From an uncultured Peptococcaceae bacterium (GTDB lineage: Bacteria > Bacillota > Dehalobacteriia > UBA4068): a DNA stretch of 32,536 bases. The notes beneath the pieces were generated by a model. It searched no databases. It was given only the letters and a program-made list of their open reading frames with translations, and was not told the origin of the DNA. Where the stretch lies: NCBI GenBank assembly GCA_949289995.1, contig CASEQE010000007.1:1-32536 (forward strand). The letters run 5' to 3'. Positions within the stretch are counted from its first letter, which is position 1. The number at the start of each line of letters is the position of its first letter. A program made the translations under genes and the position numbers. Of this stretch, positions 22,142 through 29,812 are shown one piece after another.

Positions 22142-24562
22142 ATGAAGAAGGAAATTAGAATTGCCCTTGCAGGCAACCCCAATAGCGGTAAAACCACCCT
22201 ATTTAATGCCTTAACCGGCTCCAACCAATTTGTTGGCAACTGGCCGGGGGTTACCGTAGAAAAAAAAGAGGGCAAACTTAAAAAGCACGATGACGTAGTG
22301 ATTATGGATTTACCTGGCATTTATTCTCTTTCTCCTTATACTTTGGAAGAAGTTGTAGCTCGGAATTATTTAATTGATCAGCGTCCTGACGCCATTTTAA
22401 ATATTGTTGATGGCACCAATCTGGAGCGCAATTTATATTTAACCACCCAGCTAACCGAATTGGGCATACCCGTAGTTGTTGCTGTAAACATGATGGATAT
22501 TGTAAAAAAGAACGGCGACTCCATCCGCACGCAAGAATTGTCACGAGAATTGGGTTGTCCAGTCCTGGAAATCTCCGCATTAAAAGGCGACGGCGTAATG
22601 GAGGCGGCAGAAGCTGCTTTATCGGCGGCAAAATCTATTAAAACCGTACCTATGCATACCTTTTCCGGCGCCGTGGAACATGCGATAGCCCATATTGAGG
22701 AAGCGGCGCTGCATAATATGCCCCAGGAACAACAACGTTGGTATGCCATCAAAATTTTTGAACGGGATGAAAAAGTTCTAGAAAAGCTCAATATAAATCA
22801 AAACCTGATCTCCCATATAGAAGAAGATATCATTGCCGCCGAAAAAGAACTGGACGATGATGCGGAAAGCATTATCACCAATGAGCGATATATCTACATA
22901 GCTTCCATATTGAAAGGCTGTTATAAGAAAAAGAATGCCGGGAAAATGTCCCAATCCGATAAAATTGACCGAATCGTAACCAATCGATGGCTGGCTTTGC
23001 CTATATTCGCGGCTATTATGTTTGTTGTCTATTTCGTATCCGTCACCACCGTGGGCACATGGGCCACAGACTGGGCCAATGATTGTTTATTTGGCGACGG
23101 CTGGCATCTTTTCACTATCGGCTCGGCGGAATATGAGGCAGCCGCCGAAGCCTATGCCGTTCCCGGCTTGATGGTAGAAGCCTTTGAAAAGGCAGCAAAT
23201 GAGGCAGGCATCGATCCGGCGCAGGCCGTAGATTTGAGCACTTCCGCCTATGTGTATGACGATAATGGCAACGTGGAAGAAGAACTGACCGTTACGCACG
23301 ATGACTATATAGCGGCAGTCGCCATGGAAGAACCAGATCCCGCTGCCTATGGAATTTGGGTCCCCGGTATACCGGTACTGATCGGCAATGGTCTAGAAAG
23401 CATACATTGTGCGGAATGGTTGCAAAATTTGATCTTAGACGGTATCGTGGCCGGCGTTGGCGCCGTATTGGGCTTTGTGCCGCAAATGTTGGTTCTCTTC
23501 CTATTCCTGGCGTTTTTGGAAGCCTGCGGTTATATGGCGCGTATTGCCTTCGTGATGGACAGAATCTTCCGCAAATTTGGCCTCTCTGGTAAATCCTTTA
23601 TCCCCATGCTAATCGGCGTCGGTTGTGGCGTGCCGGCGGTTATGGCTTCCAGAACCATCGAAAACGATCGGGACAGAAGAATGACCATTATGACCACAAC
23701 ATTCATCCCCTGCGGCGCAAAATTGCCCATCATCGCTTTGATTGCCGGCGCTATGTTTGGCGGAGCCGCTTGGGTTGCCCCCAGCGCCTACTTTTTGGGC
23801 GTAGTCGCTATCGTCATATCCGGTATTATTCTGAAAAAAACCAAAATGTTTTCCGGTATGCCGGCGCCCTTTGTGATGGAATTACCCGCTTATCACCTGC
23901 CTACCGTCGGCAACGTCCTGCGCTCTATGTGGGAAAGAGGATATTCTTTCATTAAAAAAGCCGGTACCATCATTCTTTTGGCCACTATTTTCGTTTGGTT
24001 TGCCTCTAATTACGGTTGGGCCGACGGATCCTTCGGCATGGTAGATATGAACGACAGCATCTTGGCCGCTATCGGCAGCGCCATCGCTTGGATTTTTAGT
24101 CCTCTGGGATGGGGCAATTGGCAAAGCGCCGTAGCCTCGTTTACCGGATTGATTGCCAAAGAAAACGTAGTCGGTACTTTCGGCGTATTGTTTGGCGGTT
24201 TTGACGAAGTGGCGGAAAATGGCTGGCAAATTTGGGCCAATTTACAACAAGTATTTACTCCACTGTCCGCCTATTCTTTCCTAATCTTTAATCTGCTTTG
24301 CGCCCCCTGTTTTGCCGCTATTGGCGCCATCCGCCGGGAAATGAACAATGGTAAATGGACCTTATTTGCCATCGGTTATCAATGTGTGTTTGCCTATACG
24401 ATTGCGCTTATCGTTTATCAACTGGGCATGCTGTTTAGCGGCGGCGGTCATATTCTTGGCGCCATCATCGCCTTTTTAGCCGTAGCTATCCTGTGCTACC
24501 TATTATTCCGGCCCTATAAAGAAGCAGATTCATTAAAAGTTGCAGTAAAAATCAATTCATAA
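22142..24562 (+). CDS. feoB: Ferrous iron transport protein B
   Basis: An 806-residue inner-membrane Fe(II) transporter. The N-terminal G-domain has GNPNSGKTT (about 11-19), NWPGVTVEKKEG, DLPGIYSL and NMMD, followed by the helical GDI domain. The membrane domain has the Gate motifs with Cys in GVGCGVPAVMASR and FIPCGAKLPI. It is longer than usual because of an insertion at about residues 318-415, an acidic external loop between the first and second membrane segments that includes YVYDDNGNVEEE. AAAGGAG precedes the ATG. The feoA pair upstream and the Cys-rich peptide downstream complete the system; control by the DtxR-type regulator is inferred. Confidence 0.97.
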   Translation: MKKEIRIALAGNPNSGKTTLFNALTGSNQFVGNWPGVTVEKKEGKLKKHDDVVIMDLPGIYSLSPYTLEEVVARNYLIDQRPDAILNIVDGTNLERNLYLTTQLTELGIPVVVAVNMMDIVKKNGDSIRTQELSRELGCPVLEISALKGDGVMEAAEAALSAAKSIKTVPMHTFSGAVEHAIAHIEEAALHNMPQEQQRWYAIKIFERDEKVLEKLNINQNLISHIEEDIIAAEKELDDDAESIITNERYIYIASILKGCYKKKNAGKMSQSDKIDRIVTNRWLALPIFAAIMFVVYFVSVTTVGTWATDWANDCLFGDGWHLFTIGSAEYEAAAEAYAVPGLMVEAFEKAANEAGIDPAQAVDLSTSAYVYDDNGNVEEELTVTHDDYIAAVAMEEPDPAAYGIWVPGIPVLIGNGLESIHCAEWLQNLILDGIVAGVGAVLGFVPQMLVLFLFLAFLEACGYMARIAFVMDRIFRKFGLSGKSFIPMLIGVGCGVPAVMASRTIENDRDRRMTIMTTTFIPCGAKLPIIALIAGAMFGGAAWVAPSAYFLGVVAIVISGIILKKTKMFSGMPAPFVMELPAYHLPTVGNVLRSMWERGYSFIKKAGTIILLATIFVWFASNYGWADGSFGMVDMNDSILAAIGSAIAWIFSPLGWGNWQSAVASFTGLIAKENVVGTFGVLFGGFDEVAENGWQIWANLQQVFTPLSAYSFLIFNLLCAPCFAAIGAIRREMNNGKWTLFAIGYQCVFAYTIALIVYQLGMLFSGGGHILGAIIAFLAVAILCYLLFRPYKEADSLKVAVKINS

Positions 24563-24607
24563 GCAAAATTTCAAATCCTTTATGTAACGATTAAGGAGTC
24601 TTGTTCT

Positions 24608-24787
24608 ATGCTCGCCTGGTTCATGGAAAATATAGCTACTATCGCCATCAGCATTATCTTAGCTACGGTCGTAGTACTAATTATTGTAAATCTGATCAAA
24701 AATAAAAAACAAGGAAAATCCTCTTGTGGTTGTAAATGCGGCAATTGTCCAATGGGCGGCAATTGCCAAAACAAAAACCCTATGTAA
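24608..24787 (+). CDS. FeoB-associated Cys-rich membrane protein
   Basis: A 59-residue single-pass membrane protein. An N-terminal helix (about residues 8-30, IATIAISIILATVVVLIIV) is followed by a basic stretch KNKKQGK and a cysteine-rich tail CGCKCGNCPMGGNC with five cysteines. This is the FeoB-associated Cys-rich peptide found right after feoB in many Firmicutes. It may replace FeoC or bind iron at the membrane, but its role is not established. AAGGAG lies nine bases before the ATG, 45 bases after feoB. Confidence 0.92.
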   Translation: MLAWFMENIATIAISIILATVVVLIIVNLIKNKKQGKSSCGCKCGNCPMGGNCQNKNPM

Positions 24788-24854
24788 ACTATCATTTATT
24801 ATACTTCTTGTTTGACTCAATCTCTATCCATCTTTTGCATAAATCTCCTATATA

Positions 24855-24889
24855 TATCTCTCTCTTGTATCTCTCTCTTGTATCTCTCT
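24855..24889. repeat. Pyrimidine-rich 13-bp tandem repeat
   Basis: TATCTCTCTCTTG occurs twice and then as a partial third copy (TATCTCTCT), directly before a GC-rich hairpin. It looks like a slippage-prone tract in the gap 24788-25337. Confidence 0.85.
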
Positions 24890-24894
24890 GGCAG

Positions 24895-24922
24895 CCGGGA
24901 GAGAACGTTGCTTCTCTCCCGG
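24895..24922. other. Strong perfect hairpin after the feo operon
   Basis: CCGGGAGAGAA pairs with TTCTCTCCCGG around CGTTGC (11 pairs). No T-run follows on either strand, so it is not a canonical terminator; it may protect the 3' end of the feo transcript or act as a factor-dependent stop. Confidence 0.6.
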
Positions 24923-25018
24923 AAGAAGACAGAATCGTTTAGTATAAGTTTTGTCATGATCTTGTGATTGCCGTAAAAGAGACGTGTTGCCCAACGTTTT
25001 CTTTTGCGTCAATTATAT

Positions 25019-25323
25019 AAAGAAATTGTTTATTTTATAAAAGAAAGGATAAAATTATGTTTATTCTAGCTTTTCCTCGCTCGCCTCCTATATGATTCTC
25101 TTCACGTATAGAATCATATAGGATAACAAAGTACGACGTCTGTTTAGACGATTCATTTTTTACCTTACTTGTTCAGGTATGGACAACTCTCCTCCAACAT
25201 TAATTGTCTCTTAGCTTAGATGATTGTCTTAGTAAGATGGAACATGTCTCCTAGCTCTATGTAAATGATTGACAAAAGAACGCCCTCTCGTTTGCCGCTC
25301 ACAGACGAGGAAGGCGTTTTTTT
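25019..25323 (+). ncRNA. Possible small RNA or orphan leader
   Basis: A gene-free plus-strand stretch with features of a transcript. A good ribosome site (AAAGAAAGGA) precedes a 12-codon frame at 25057-25095. Its stop lies in a 14-bp perfect hairpin (TCCTATATGATTCT and complement, 25086-25123). A second hairpin CGTCT-GTTT-AGACG (25137-25150) is followed by ATTCATTTTTT. Further on, TGTCTCTTAGCT-like repeats occur around 25205-25260, and a strong terminator closes the stretch. No plus-strand gene follows, so it may be a small RNA or the leader of a lost gene. No clear promoter was found. Confidence 0.3.
25279..25323. terminator. Strong bidirectional terminator
   Basis: AACGCC/GGCGTT with an inner CTCGT/ACGAG stem, followed on the plus strand by TTTTTTT and on the minus strand by TTCTTTT. 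It ends the minus-strand TrkH gene (15 bases past its stop) and any plus-strand transcript. Confidence 0.85.
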
Positions 25324-25337
25324 GATTACTCCATGAT

Positions 25338-26618
25338 TTAGCCATACATCCGTTGACTACGAAACATTGGCGACAGAATCATAGTAGTAAGCAATAAACC
25401 ATTTATTTTTCCCCATAGCATTAAAGCCATCAGAACGATTTTTGTCAATCCATTCATCCCATTACCGCCACACCACCATAAACCTACATTGCCTAAAGCA
25501 GATAAAGCGGTAAAACTTGCTTCTGCCAGCGACATAACGCCACCGCAAAAGAACAATAAACATATGCCCAGCAACAGCCCGCCTAGATAAGCGGCGCTCA
25601 GGCCATATAGCACTTTAACGTTCCAAAGGCAAAACCAATTTTTTAAACCAATGGGATTCTTTATTTTTCTATAAAAAAGTATACCAAAAGCAAGAAGCGT
25701 ATTGCTTTGCAAACCGCCCGCCGTGGAAGCAAAGGAGCCGCCAATAAGCATCAAAAGCATAGAGAGAGAAATTGCTCCTATACTCAATAGGCGAAAATCC
25801 ACAAAATGAAAACCGGAAGCCTTAGCGCCCATAATCTGAAAAGCAGCCAAAAAACATCGATATCGTAAAGATAAATCATACCAATATCCGGCATCTCTTT
25901 CCCAATAAAGCCATAAACAAACGGCGATAATCCATAACGTTCCATGAAAAATCATATTTGCCTGAAAGCGTAAAGCGAATTCTGCGCTTGCCCGCGTCAT
26001 GCAACCGCCGGCCAAAAGACCGGCAAAGCTTAAAATACTGATAAGAAAGGGCAATGCCAATTCATAGCGAAATACATAAAATGAAGAAAAAGGCGCAAAA
26101 TATCCCATTAAATCAAATCCTGCATTGCAAAAAGCTGATATACTATGAAACAATGCAAAATAAACGCTTTTCTGCTCGCCTAAAAGGGGCAAAAAACGAC
26201 AATACAGCAAAATGCCGCCGCCAAACATAATCGCCAAACAATAATATACGAACCATCGTATCCTTCGCATATACGCCGGCGGTTTTCCACGGCAAAAATG
26301 TATATCTCGCCTAACGGCCTCCCCTTGGCAACACCATCGCAATACCAAATATATAACTAATAAACTGCCGGATAAAATCAAAAAAAGCAAAATCAATTGC
26401 CCGCCCATCGTCCAATAGGAGTAGGTGTCAAAAATCACCATGCCGGTGCCGGTAACCGCCGATATAGCGGTAAAGATCGCATCTATCCAAGGGGTTCGCT
26501 CTCCCGCTTGATTCATATCTGGTAAGCATAACAGCATGGTTCCTGCCAAAATTAAGATTAGGTATAGAATAAATAGAAAAAAAAATATCTTTTTGAAATC
26601 CATGATTGGGTTATACAT
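25338..26618 (-). CDS. TrkH/KtrB-family potassium transporter
   Basis: A 426-residue membrane protein of the TrkH/KtrB cation-transport family, with the expected helix-loop-helix repeats. Four filter-like turns can be seen: SAVTGTGM, SAFCNAGFDLMG, GAKASGFHFVD and SALGNVGLWW; the membrane-loop sequence GGSFASTAGGLQ is also present. The central glycines of the filter are kept, but surrounding residues differ from well-studied KtrB. No KtrA/TrkA gating subunit gene is adjacent. AAAGGA lies a few bases before the ATG. Potassium is the likely ion by family; sodium coupling cannot be judged. Confidence 0.9.
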   Translation of the reverse strand: MYNPIMDFKKIFFFLFILYLILILAGTMLLCLPDMNQAGERTPWIDAIFTAISAVTGTGMVIFDTYSYWTMGGQLILLFLILSGSLLVIYLVLRWCCQGEAVRRDIHFCRGKPPAYMRRIRWFVYYCLAIMFGGGILLYCRFLPLLGEQKSVYFALFHSISAFCNAGFDLMGYFAPFSSFYVFRYELALPFLISILSFAGLLAGGCMTRASAEFALRFQANMIFHGTLWIIAVCLWLYWERDAGYWYDLSLRYRCFLAAFQIMGAKASGFHFVDFRLLSIGAISLSMLLMLIGGSFASTAGGLQSNTLLAFGILFYRKIKNPIGLKNWFCLWNVKVLYGLSAAYLGGLLLGICLLFFCGGVMSLAEASFTALSALGNVGLWWCGGNGMNGLTKIVLMALMLWGKINGLLLTTMILSPMFRSQRMYG

Positions 26619-26671
26619 TTTTTCCTTTATTTGCTATACTATAAGAAAAGCACTATGATAAGGGGAAATAT

Positions 26672-27241
26672 ATGATACGACAAAATGTGCTGGAAAAGAT
26701 GGTTATCTATCGGGGCGATATTGTAAAACTGGGCGTCGATGCTATCGTGAACGCCGCCAACCCTTCCTTATTAGGCGGCGGCGGGGTTGACGGCGCTATA
26801 CATCGAGCTGCCGGCAAGGAATTATTAGCAGAATGTTATACTTTACACGGCTGCGCCGTAGGCCAGGCAAAAATTACCGATGCATATGCTCTGCCGGCGT
26901 TAAAAATCATTCATACCGTGGGGCCGATTTGGCAAGGAGGCCGCGCCAATGAAAAAGAATTGTTGCGATCTTGTTATTGGCAAAGCCTATCCTTGGCGGA
27001 AGCGCATCGTTTGACCACCGTCGCCTTTCCAGCCATATCCACCGGCGCTTACGGCTATCCGCCGCAGGAGGCGGCGCTGATCGCCTGCCAAACGGTAGCC
27101 CAATATCTTAGCGAACATTCTTTCATCCATAAAGTGTATTTGGTGGCTTTCGATTTCAACACTGAAAAAATATATAAAAGCGCCCTTGCGCAACTTGCGG
27201 CGGCAAGCAAAGAAACGGCAAACAGCCAAAACCAACCATAA
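26672..27241 (+). CDS. Macrodomain protein (O-acetyl-ADP-ribose deacetylase-like)
   Basis: A 189-residue single macrodomain of the MacroD/YmdB type, which hydrolyses O-acetyl-ADP-ribose or removes ADP-ribose from proteins. The ligand-binding segments are intact: GDIVKLGVDAIVNAANPSLLG, then GGGGVDGAIHRAAG, VGPIWQGG and the phosphate loop PAISTGAYGYP. The C-terminus ends in a short Ala/Lys/Gln-rich tail. AGGGGAAATAT precedes the ATG. It is divergent from the TrkH gene with only 53 bases between, and stands alone ahead of a terminator-like hairpin. No ADP-ribosyltransferase lies next to it. Confidence 0.95.
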   Translation: MIRQNVLEKMVIYRGDIVKLGVDAIVNAANPSLLGGGGVDGAIHRAAGKELLAECYTLHGCAVGQAKITDAYALPALKIIHTVGPIWQGGRANEKELLRSCYWQSLSLAEAHRLTTVAFPAISTGAYGYPPQEAALIACQTVAQYLSEHSFIHKVYLVAFDFNTEKIYKSALAQLAAASKETANSQNQP

Positions 27242-27284
27242 TCTGCTTCGCCAGCCGCTGAAAGGACGGTTTGGCTAGCAGATT
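27240..27284 (+). terminator. Probable terminator after the macrodomain gene
   Basis: AATCTGCT..GCCA..CCG pairs with CGG..TGGC.AGCAGATT, a long stem with small bulges that starts within the stop codon; the tail TTTATACC is only weakly T-rich. Confidence 0.5.
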
Positions 27285-27383
27285 TATACCTAACCGGCAA
27301 CGGCAAAATGCTGAAAAATCACGATTCATAACGCAGTAAAACGATAGAGGAACTCATAAGCATAATGATAGGAGGTATGTTAT

Positions 27384-27857
27384 ATGAATAAAACGTTAGT
27401 GGCATACTTTTCTGCTGGCGGGACAACCGCAAAGCTAGCCAAAAATCTTGCTGTCGCGATCAACGCCGACTTATTTGAAATACAACCGCAAGCGCCCTAT
27501 ACCAAAACAGACTTGGATTGGACGAACCCCACAAGTCGTAGCTCACAGGAAATGAACGATGCCGCCGCTCGTCCAGCTATTGTGCAAAAAGTTAACCATA
27601 TGGAACAATACGAATATATTTTTCTTGGTTTTCCCATTTGGTGGTATGTTGCACCAAAGATTATCTTGACCTTTTTAGAATCTTACGATTTACATGAGAA
27701 AAAGATTATTCCCTTTGCTACCTCCGGCGGCAGCGGCATGGACAAAATACAAACCTATCTACAAGCCTGCTGCCATGGAGCCGTCCTTTTCCCAGGACGC
27801 CGCTTCCCATCATCTGCAGATGCAGATACGTTAGCCAGCTGGGCGCAACAGTTTTGA
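27384..27857 (+). CDS. Flavodoxin family protein
   Basis: A 157-residue FMN-binding electron carrier or quinone reductase-like flavodoxin. The N-terminal YFSAGGTTAKLAKNLA is the phosphate-binding loop, with SAGGTT replacing the usual SxTGxT. YIFLGFPIWWYVAPKII and PFATSGGSGMDKI supply the aromatic and second FMN loops. It resembles the short flavodoxins often annotated near aldo/keto reductases in anaerobes. GGAGG precedes the ATG by about eight bases. The frame stays open for 47 codons past its stop, probably by chance. The partner enzyme is not known. Confidence 0.92.
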   Translation: MNKTLVAYFSAGGTTAKLAKNLAVAINADLFEIQPQAPYTKTDLDWTNPTSRSSQEMNDAAARPAIVQKVNHMEQYEYIFLGFPIWWYVAPKIILTFLESYDLHEKKIIPFATSGGSGMDKIQTYLQACCHGAVLFPGRRFPSSADADTLASWAQQF

Positions 27858-28183
27858 ACGCCGCCGCCACGCCAAGATGATTGCCGCTTGCTAATCTTTT
27901 CTAATCTTGTTCCTAGGCTTGTGCCAGATGCATATCTAAAAGTACTTATGGATAGCAATAGAGGGATCGTTATTTCTCGTGAAAAAGAGAAATGGCTGTA
28001 AAAACAATAACCGAAATTGATAAAAAGTAAAGCAACTAAGATGAGAAAACAAAACATATGATGATGGGTAATCCATAAAACCTCATAAAATTTCAAATAA
28101 GCCGTTTTGAATCGTATCGGATGTAGCATCCATAAATGAATATGCACATAATGCAATATCGTATTATCGTTAGGAGGGGCCAT
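27858..28183. other. Gene-free gap between flavodoxin and aldo/keto reductase
   Basis: A 326-base AT-rich stretch. The only features seen are a small inverted repeat ATTTCTC-N8-GAGAAAT near 27971-27992 and a stop-free stretch in the flavodoxin frame that ends at 28001 and has no start or ribosome site. The ribosome site of the next gene lies at its end. No promoter stood out. Confidence 0.6.
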
Positions 28184-29317
28184 ATGCTATATAAATCTTT
28201 TCAAAATCTAAAACTATCCGCCTTAGGTTTGGGTATGATGCGGTTACCGATAATTGGCGGCGACGAAGCAAAAATCGACGAAACCGCCGCAGCGGAAATG
28301 ATCGATTATGCTTATCGTAATGGTATCAATTATTTTGATACCGCTTGGGGGTATCATGACGGACATTCTGAATGGATTGCCGGCAAATTTCTCCCTCGCT
28401 ATCCTCGGGAAAGCTATTATCTAGCCTCTAAATTTCCCGGTTATGATCTAAACAACATGGATAAAGTGGAAGAAATTTTTGAAAAACAGCTCCAAAAGTG
28501 CCAAACGCCATATTTTGATTTTTATCTGTTTCACAATGTATACGAAGGTAATATCCAAGAATATTTAAATCCGCAAAACGGCATTTTAGACTATCTCTTA
28601 AAACAAAAAGAAAATGGTCGTATTCGCCATCTAGGATTCTCCACGCATGGATCTGTGGAAACCATCAAACGTTTTATGGCAGCCTATGGCGAGCATATGG
28701 AGTTCTGCCAATTACAAATCAATTATATGGACTGGCATTTTCAAAACGCGCAACAGAAAGCAGCATTCATTGCAGAAGCCGGAATGCCTATTTGGGTAAT
28801 GGAACCTCTACGCGGTGGCAAGTTAGCACAAGCTTCTGCAGAGATGACGGCTGAACTAAAAAAAATGCGTGCAGAAGAAAGTATTCCCGGCTGGGCCTTT
28901 CGTTTTCTCCAATCGATTCCCGAAGTTACCATGGTGTTGTCAGGCATGAGCAATATGCAACAACTCAAAGACAATATTGAAATTTGGCAGGAAGCAAAGC
29001 CGTTGCAAAAGGATGAGTGGACCGCATTGGTGACCATGGCAGACGAAGAAACTCAAAAAGCAGGCGTTCCCTGCACAGCATGCCGTTATTGCCTCAGCCA
29101 CTGTCCCCAAGGCCTGCCTATACCAGATTTTATCGCTTTATATAACGAACATAAAATTACCGGCGGCGGCTTTATTGCGCCCATGGCCGTTTCAAGTTTG
29201 CCTGAACAAAAAAGGCCGTCTAAATGCATTTCCTGCCATAGTTGCGAACAAGTTTGCCCACAACAAATAAAAATATCGGAAATAATGTGCGATTTTTCAC
29301 AATTAATTGGCATGTAA
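28184..29317 (+). CDS. Aldo/keto reductase with C-terminal 2x[4Fe-4S] ferredoxin domain
   Basis: A 377-residue fusion. Residues 1-275 form the aldo/keto reductase barrel; the catalytic tetrad is Asp52, Tyr57, Lys83 and His117 (YFDTAWGY, ASKFPG, DFYLFHNV). The C-terminal part carries two cluster motifs, CTACRYCLSHCP and CISCHSCEQVCP, so electrons may come from ferredoxin rather than NADPH alone. This architecture is common in anaerobic Firmicutes; substrates are mostly unknown. The frame opens at 28136, but AGGAGG is well placed before the ATG at 28184. It is followed by a strong terminator. Confidence 0.94.
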   Translation: MLYKSFQNLKLSALGLGMMRLPIIGGDEAKIDETAAAEMIDYAYRNGINYFDTAWGYHDGHSEWIAGKFLPRYPRESYYLASKFPGYDLNNMDKVEEIFEKQLQKCQTPYFDFYLFHNVYEGNIQEYLNPQNGILDYLLKQKENGRIRHLGFSTHGSVETIKRFMAAYGEHMEFCQLQINYMDWHFQNAQQKAAFIAEAGMPIWVMEPLRGGKLAQASAEMTAELKKMRAEESIPGWAFRFLQSIPEVTMVLSGMSNMQQLKDNIEIWQEAKPLQKDEWTALVTMADEETQKAGVPCTACRYCLSHCPQGLPIPDFIALYNEHKITGGGFIAPMAVSSLPEQKRPSKCISCHSCEQVCPQQIKISEIMCDFSQLIGM

Positions 29318-29406
29318 TTTGTACTATCTTCATACGATTATCCTTTTCCGCTTCATGTTTTCATAGCCATATAGCGCTTGACTAACATGAACTACATAAG
29401 CGAAGT

Positions 29407-29449
29407 AAGTAAAAACCGGGCTGGCCGATTACCAACCCGGTTTTTACTT
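29407..29449 (+). terminator. Strong intrinsic terminator after the aldo/keto reductase
   Basis: AAGTAAAAACCGGG pairs perfectly with CCCGGTTTTTACTT (14 pairs), with an inner TGG/CCA. The T-rich 3' arm follows the GC block, and the symmetric A-tract allows termination on both strands. Confidence 0.88.
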
Positions 29450-29480
29450 AATTGCCTAACCTTAGCCGATAAGCGCCTCC

Positions 29481-29723
29481 ATGCGCTACCGGTCGCCAGA
29501 TCGAGCCACTCATGTCAAAACGCAAAGTCTAATCGAATCAAAAATTATAGACGTCTACCATAAATCGCCTAGACAGCAAATCAAGACAGGGCTCGTCCGC
29601 GAATGTGAACCGCTGCTCGCCTTGTCTATCTATCCTGCGTTAGAAGATAAACGCCATCTAGAAGAAAAAATTTTTGTAATTGCGCGTACTTTAAAACAGT
29701 ACCGTCAACGTCGCCGCAATTGA
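29481..29723 (+). CDS. Doubtful small ORF, possible gene remnant
   Basis: An 80-codon frame in the 29318-29812 gap. The last 45 residues (LVRECEPLLALSIYPALEDK, then EEKIFVIARTLKQYRQRRRN) have a composition like a real helical protein, but there is no ribosome site before the ATG and no family was recognised. It could be the tail of a decayed gene. Apart from this and the terminator at 29407-29449, nothing else was seen in the gap. Confidence 0.2.
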   Translation: MRYRSPDRATHVKTQSLIESKIIDVYHKSPRQQIKTGLVRECEPLLALSIYPALEDKRHLEEKIFVIARTLKQYRQRRRN

Positions 29724-29812
29724 CCTTAATTTTAGCTCTGAAAGCCCCCTCTATAACGGCACATATGGGGAACAAACAACCAGCAACCGCATGAATCATG
29801 ACGATAAAGAAA

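Noticed and set aside
24855..24889. CRISPR-like repeats
   Set aside because: The units are contiguous 13-mers without spacers, and no cas genes are near.
27858..28001. Extension of the flavodoxin frame past its stop (possible readthrough)
   Set aside because: The flavodoxin is already of normal length, and the 47 open codons have no recognisable domain or conserved context.
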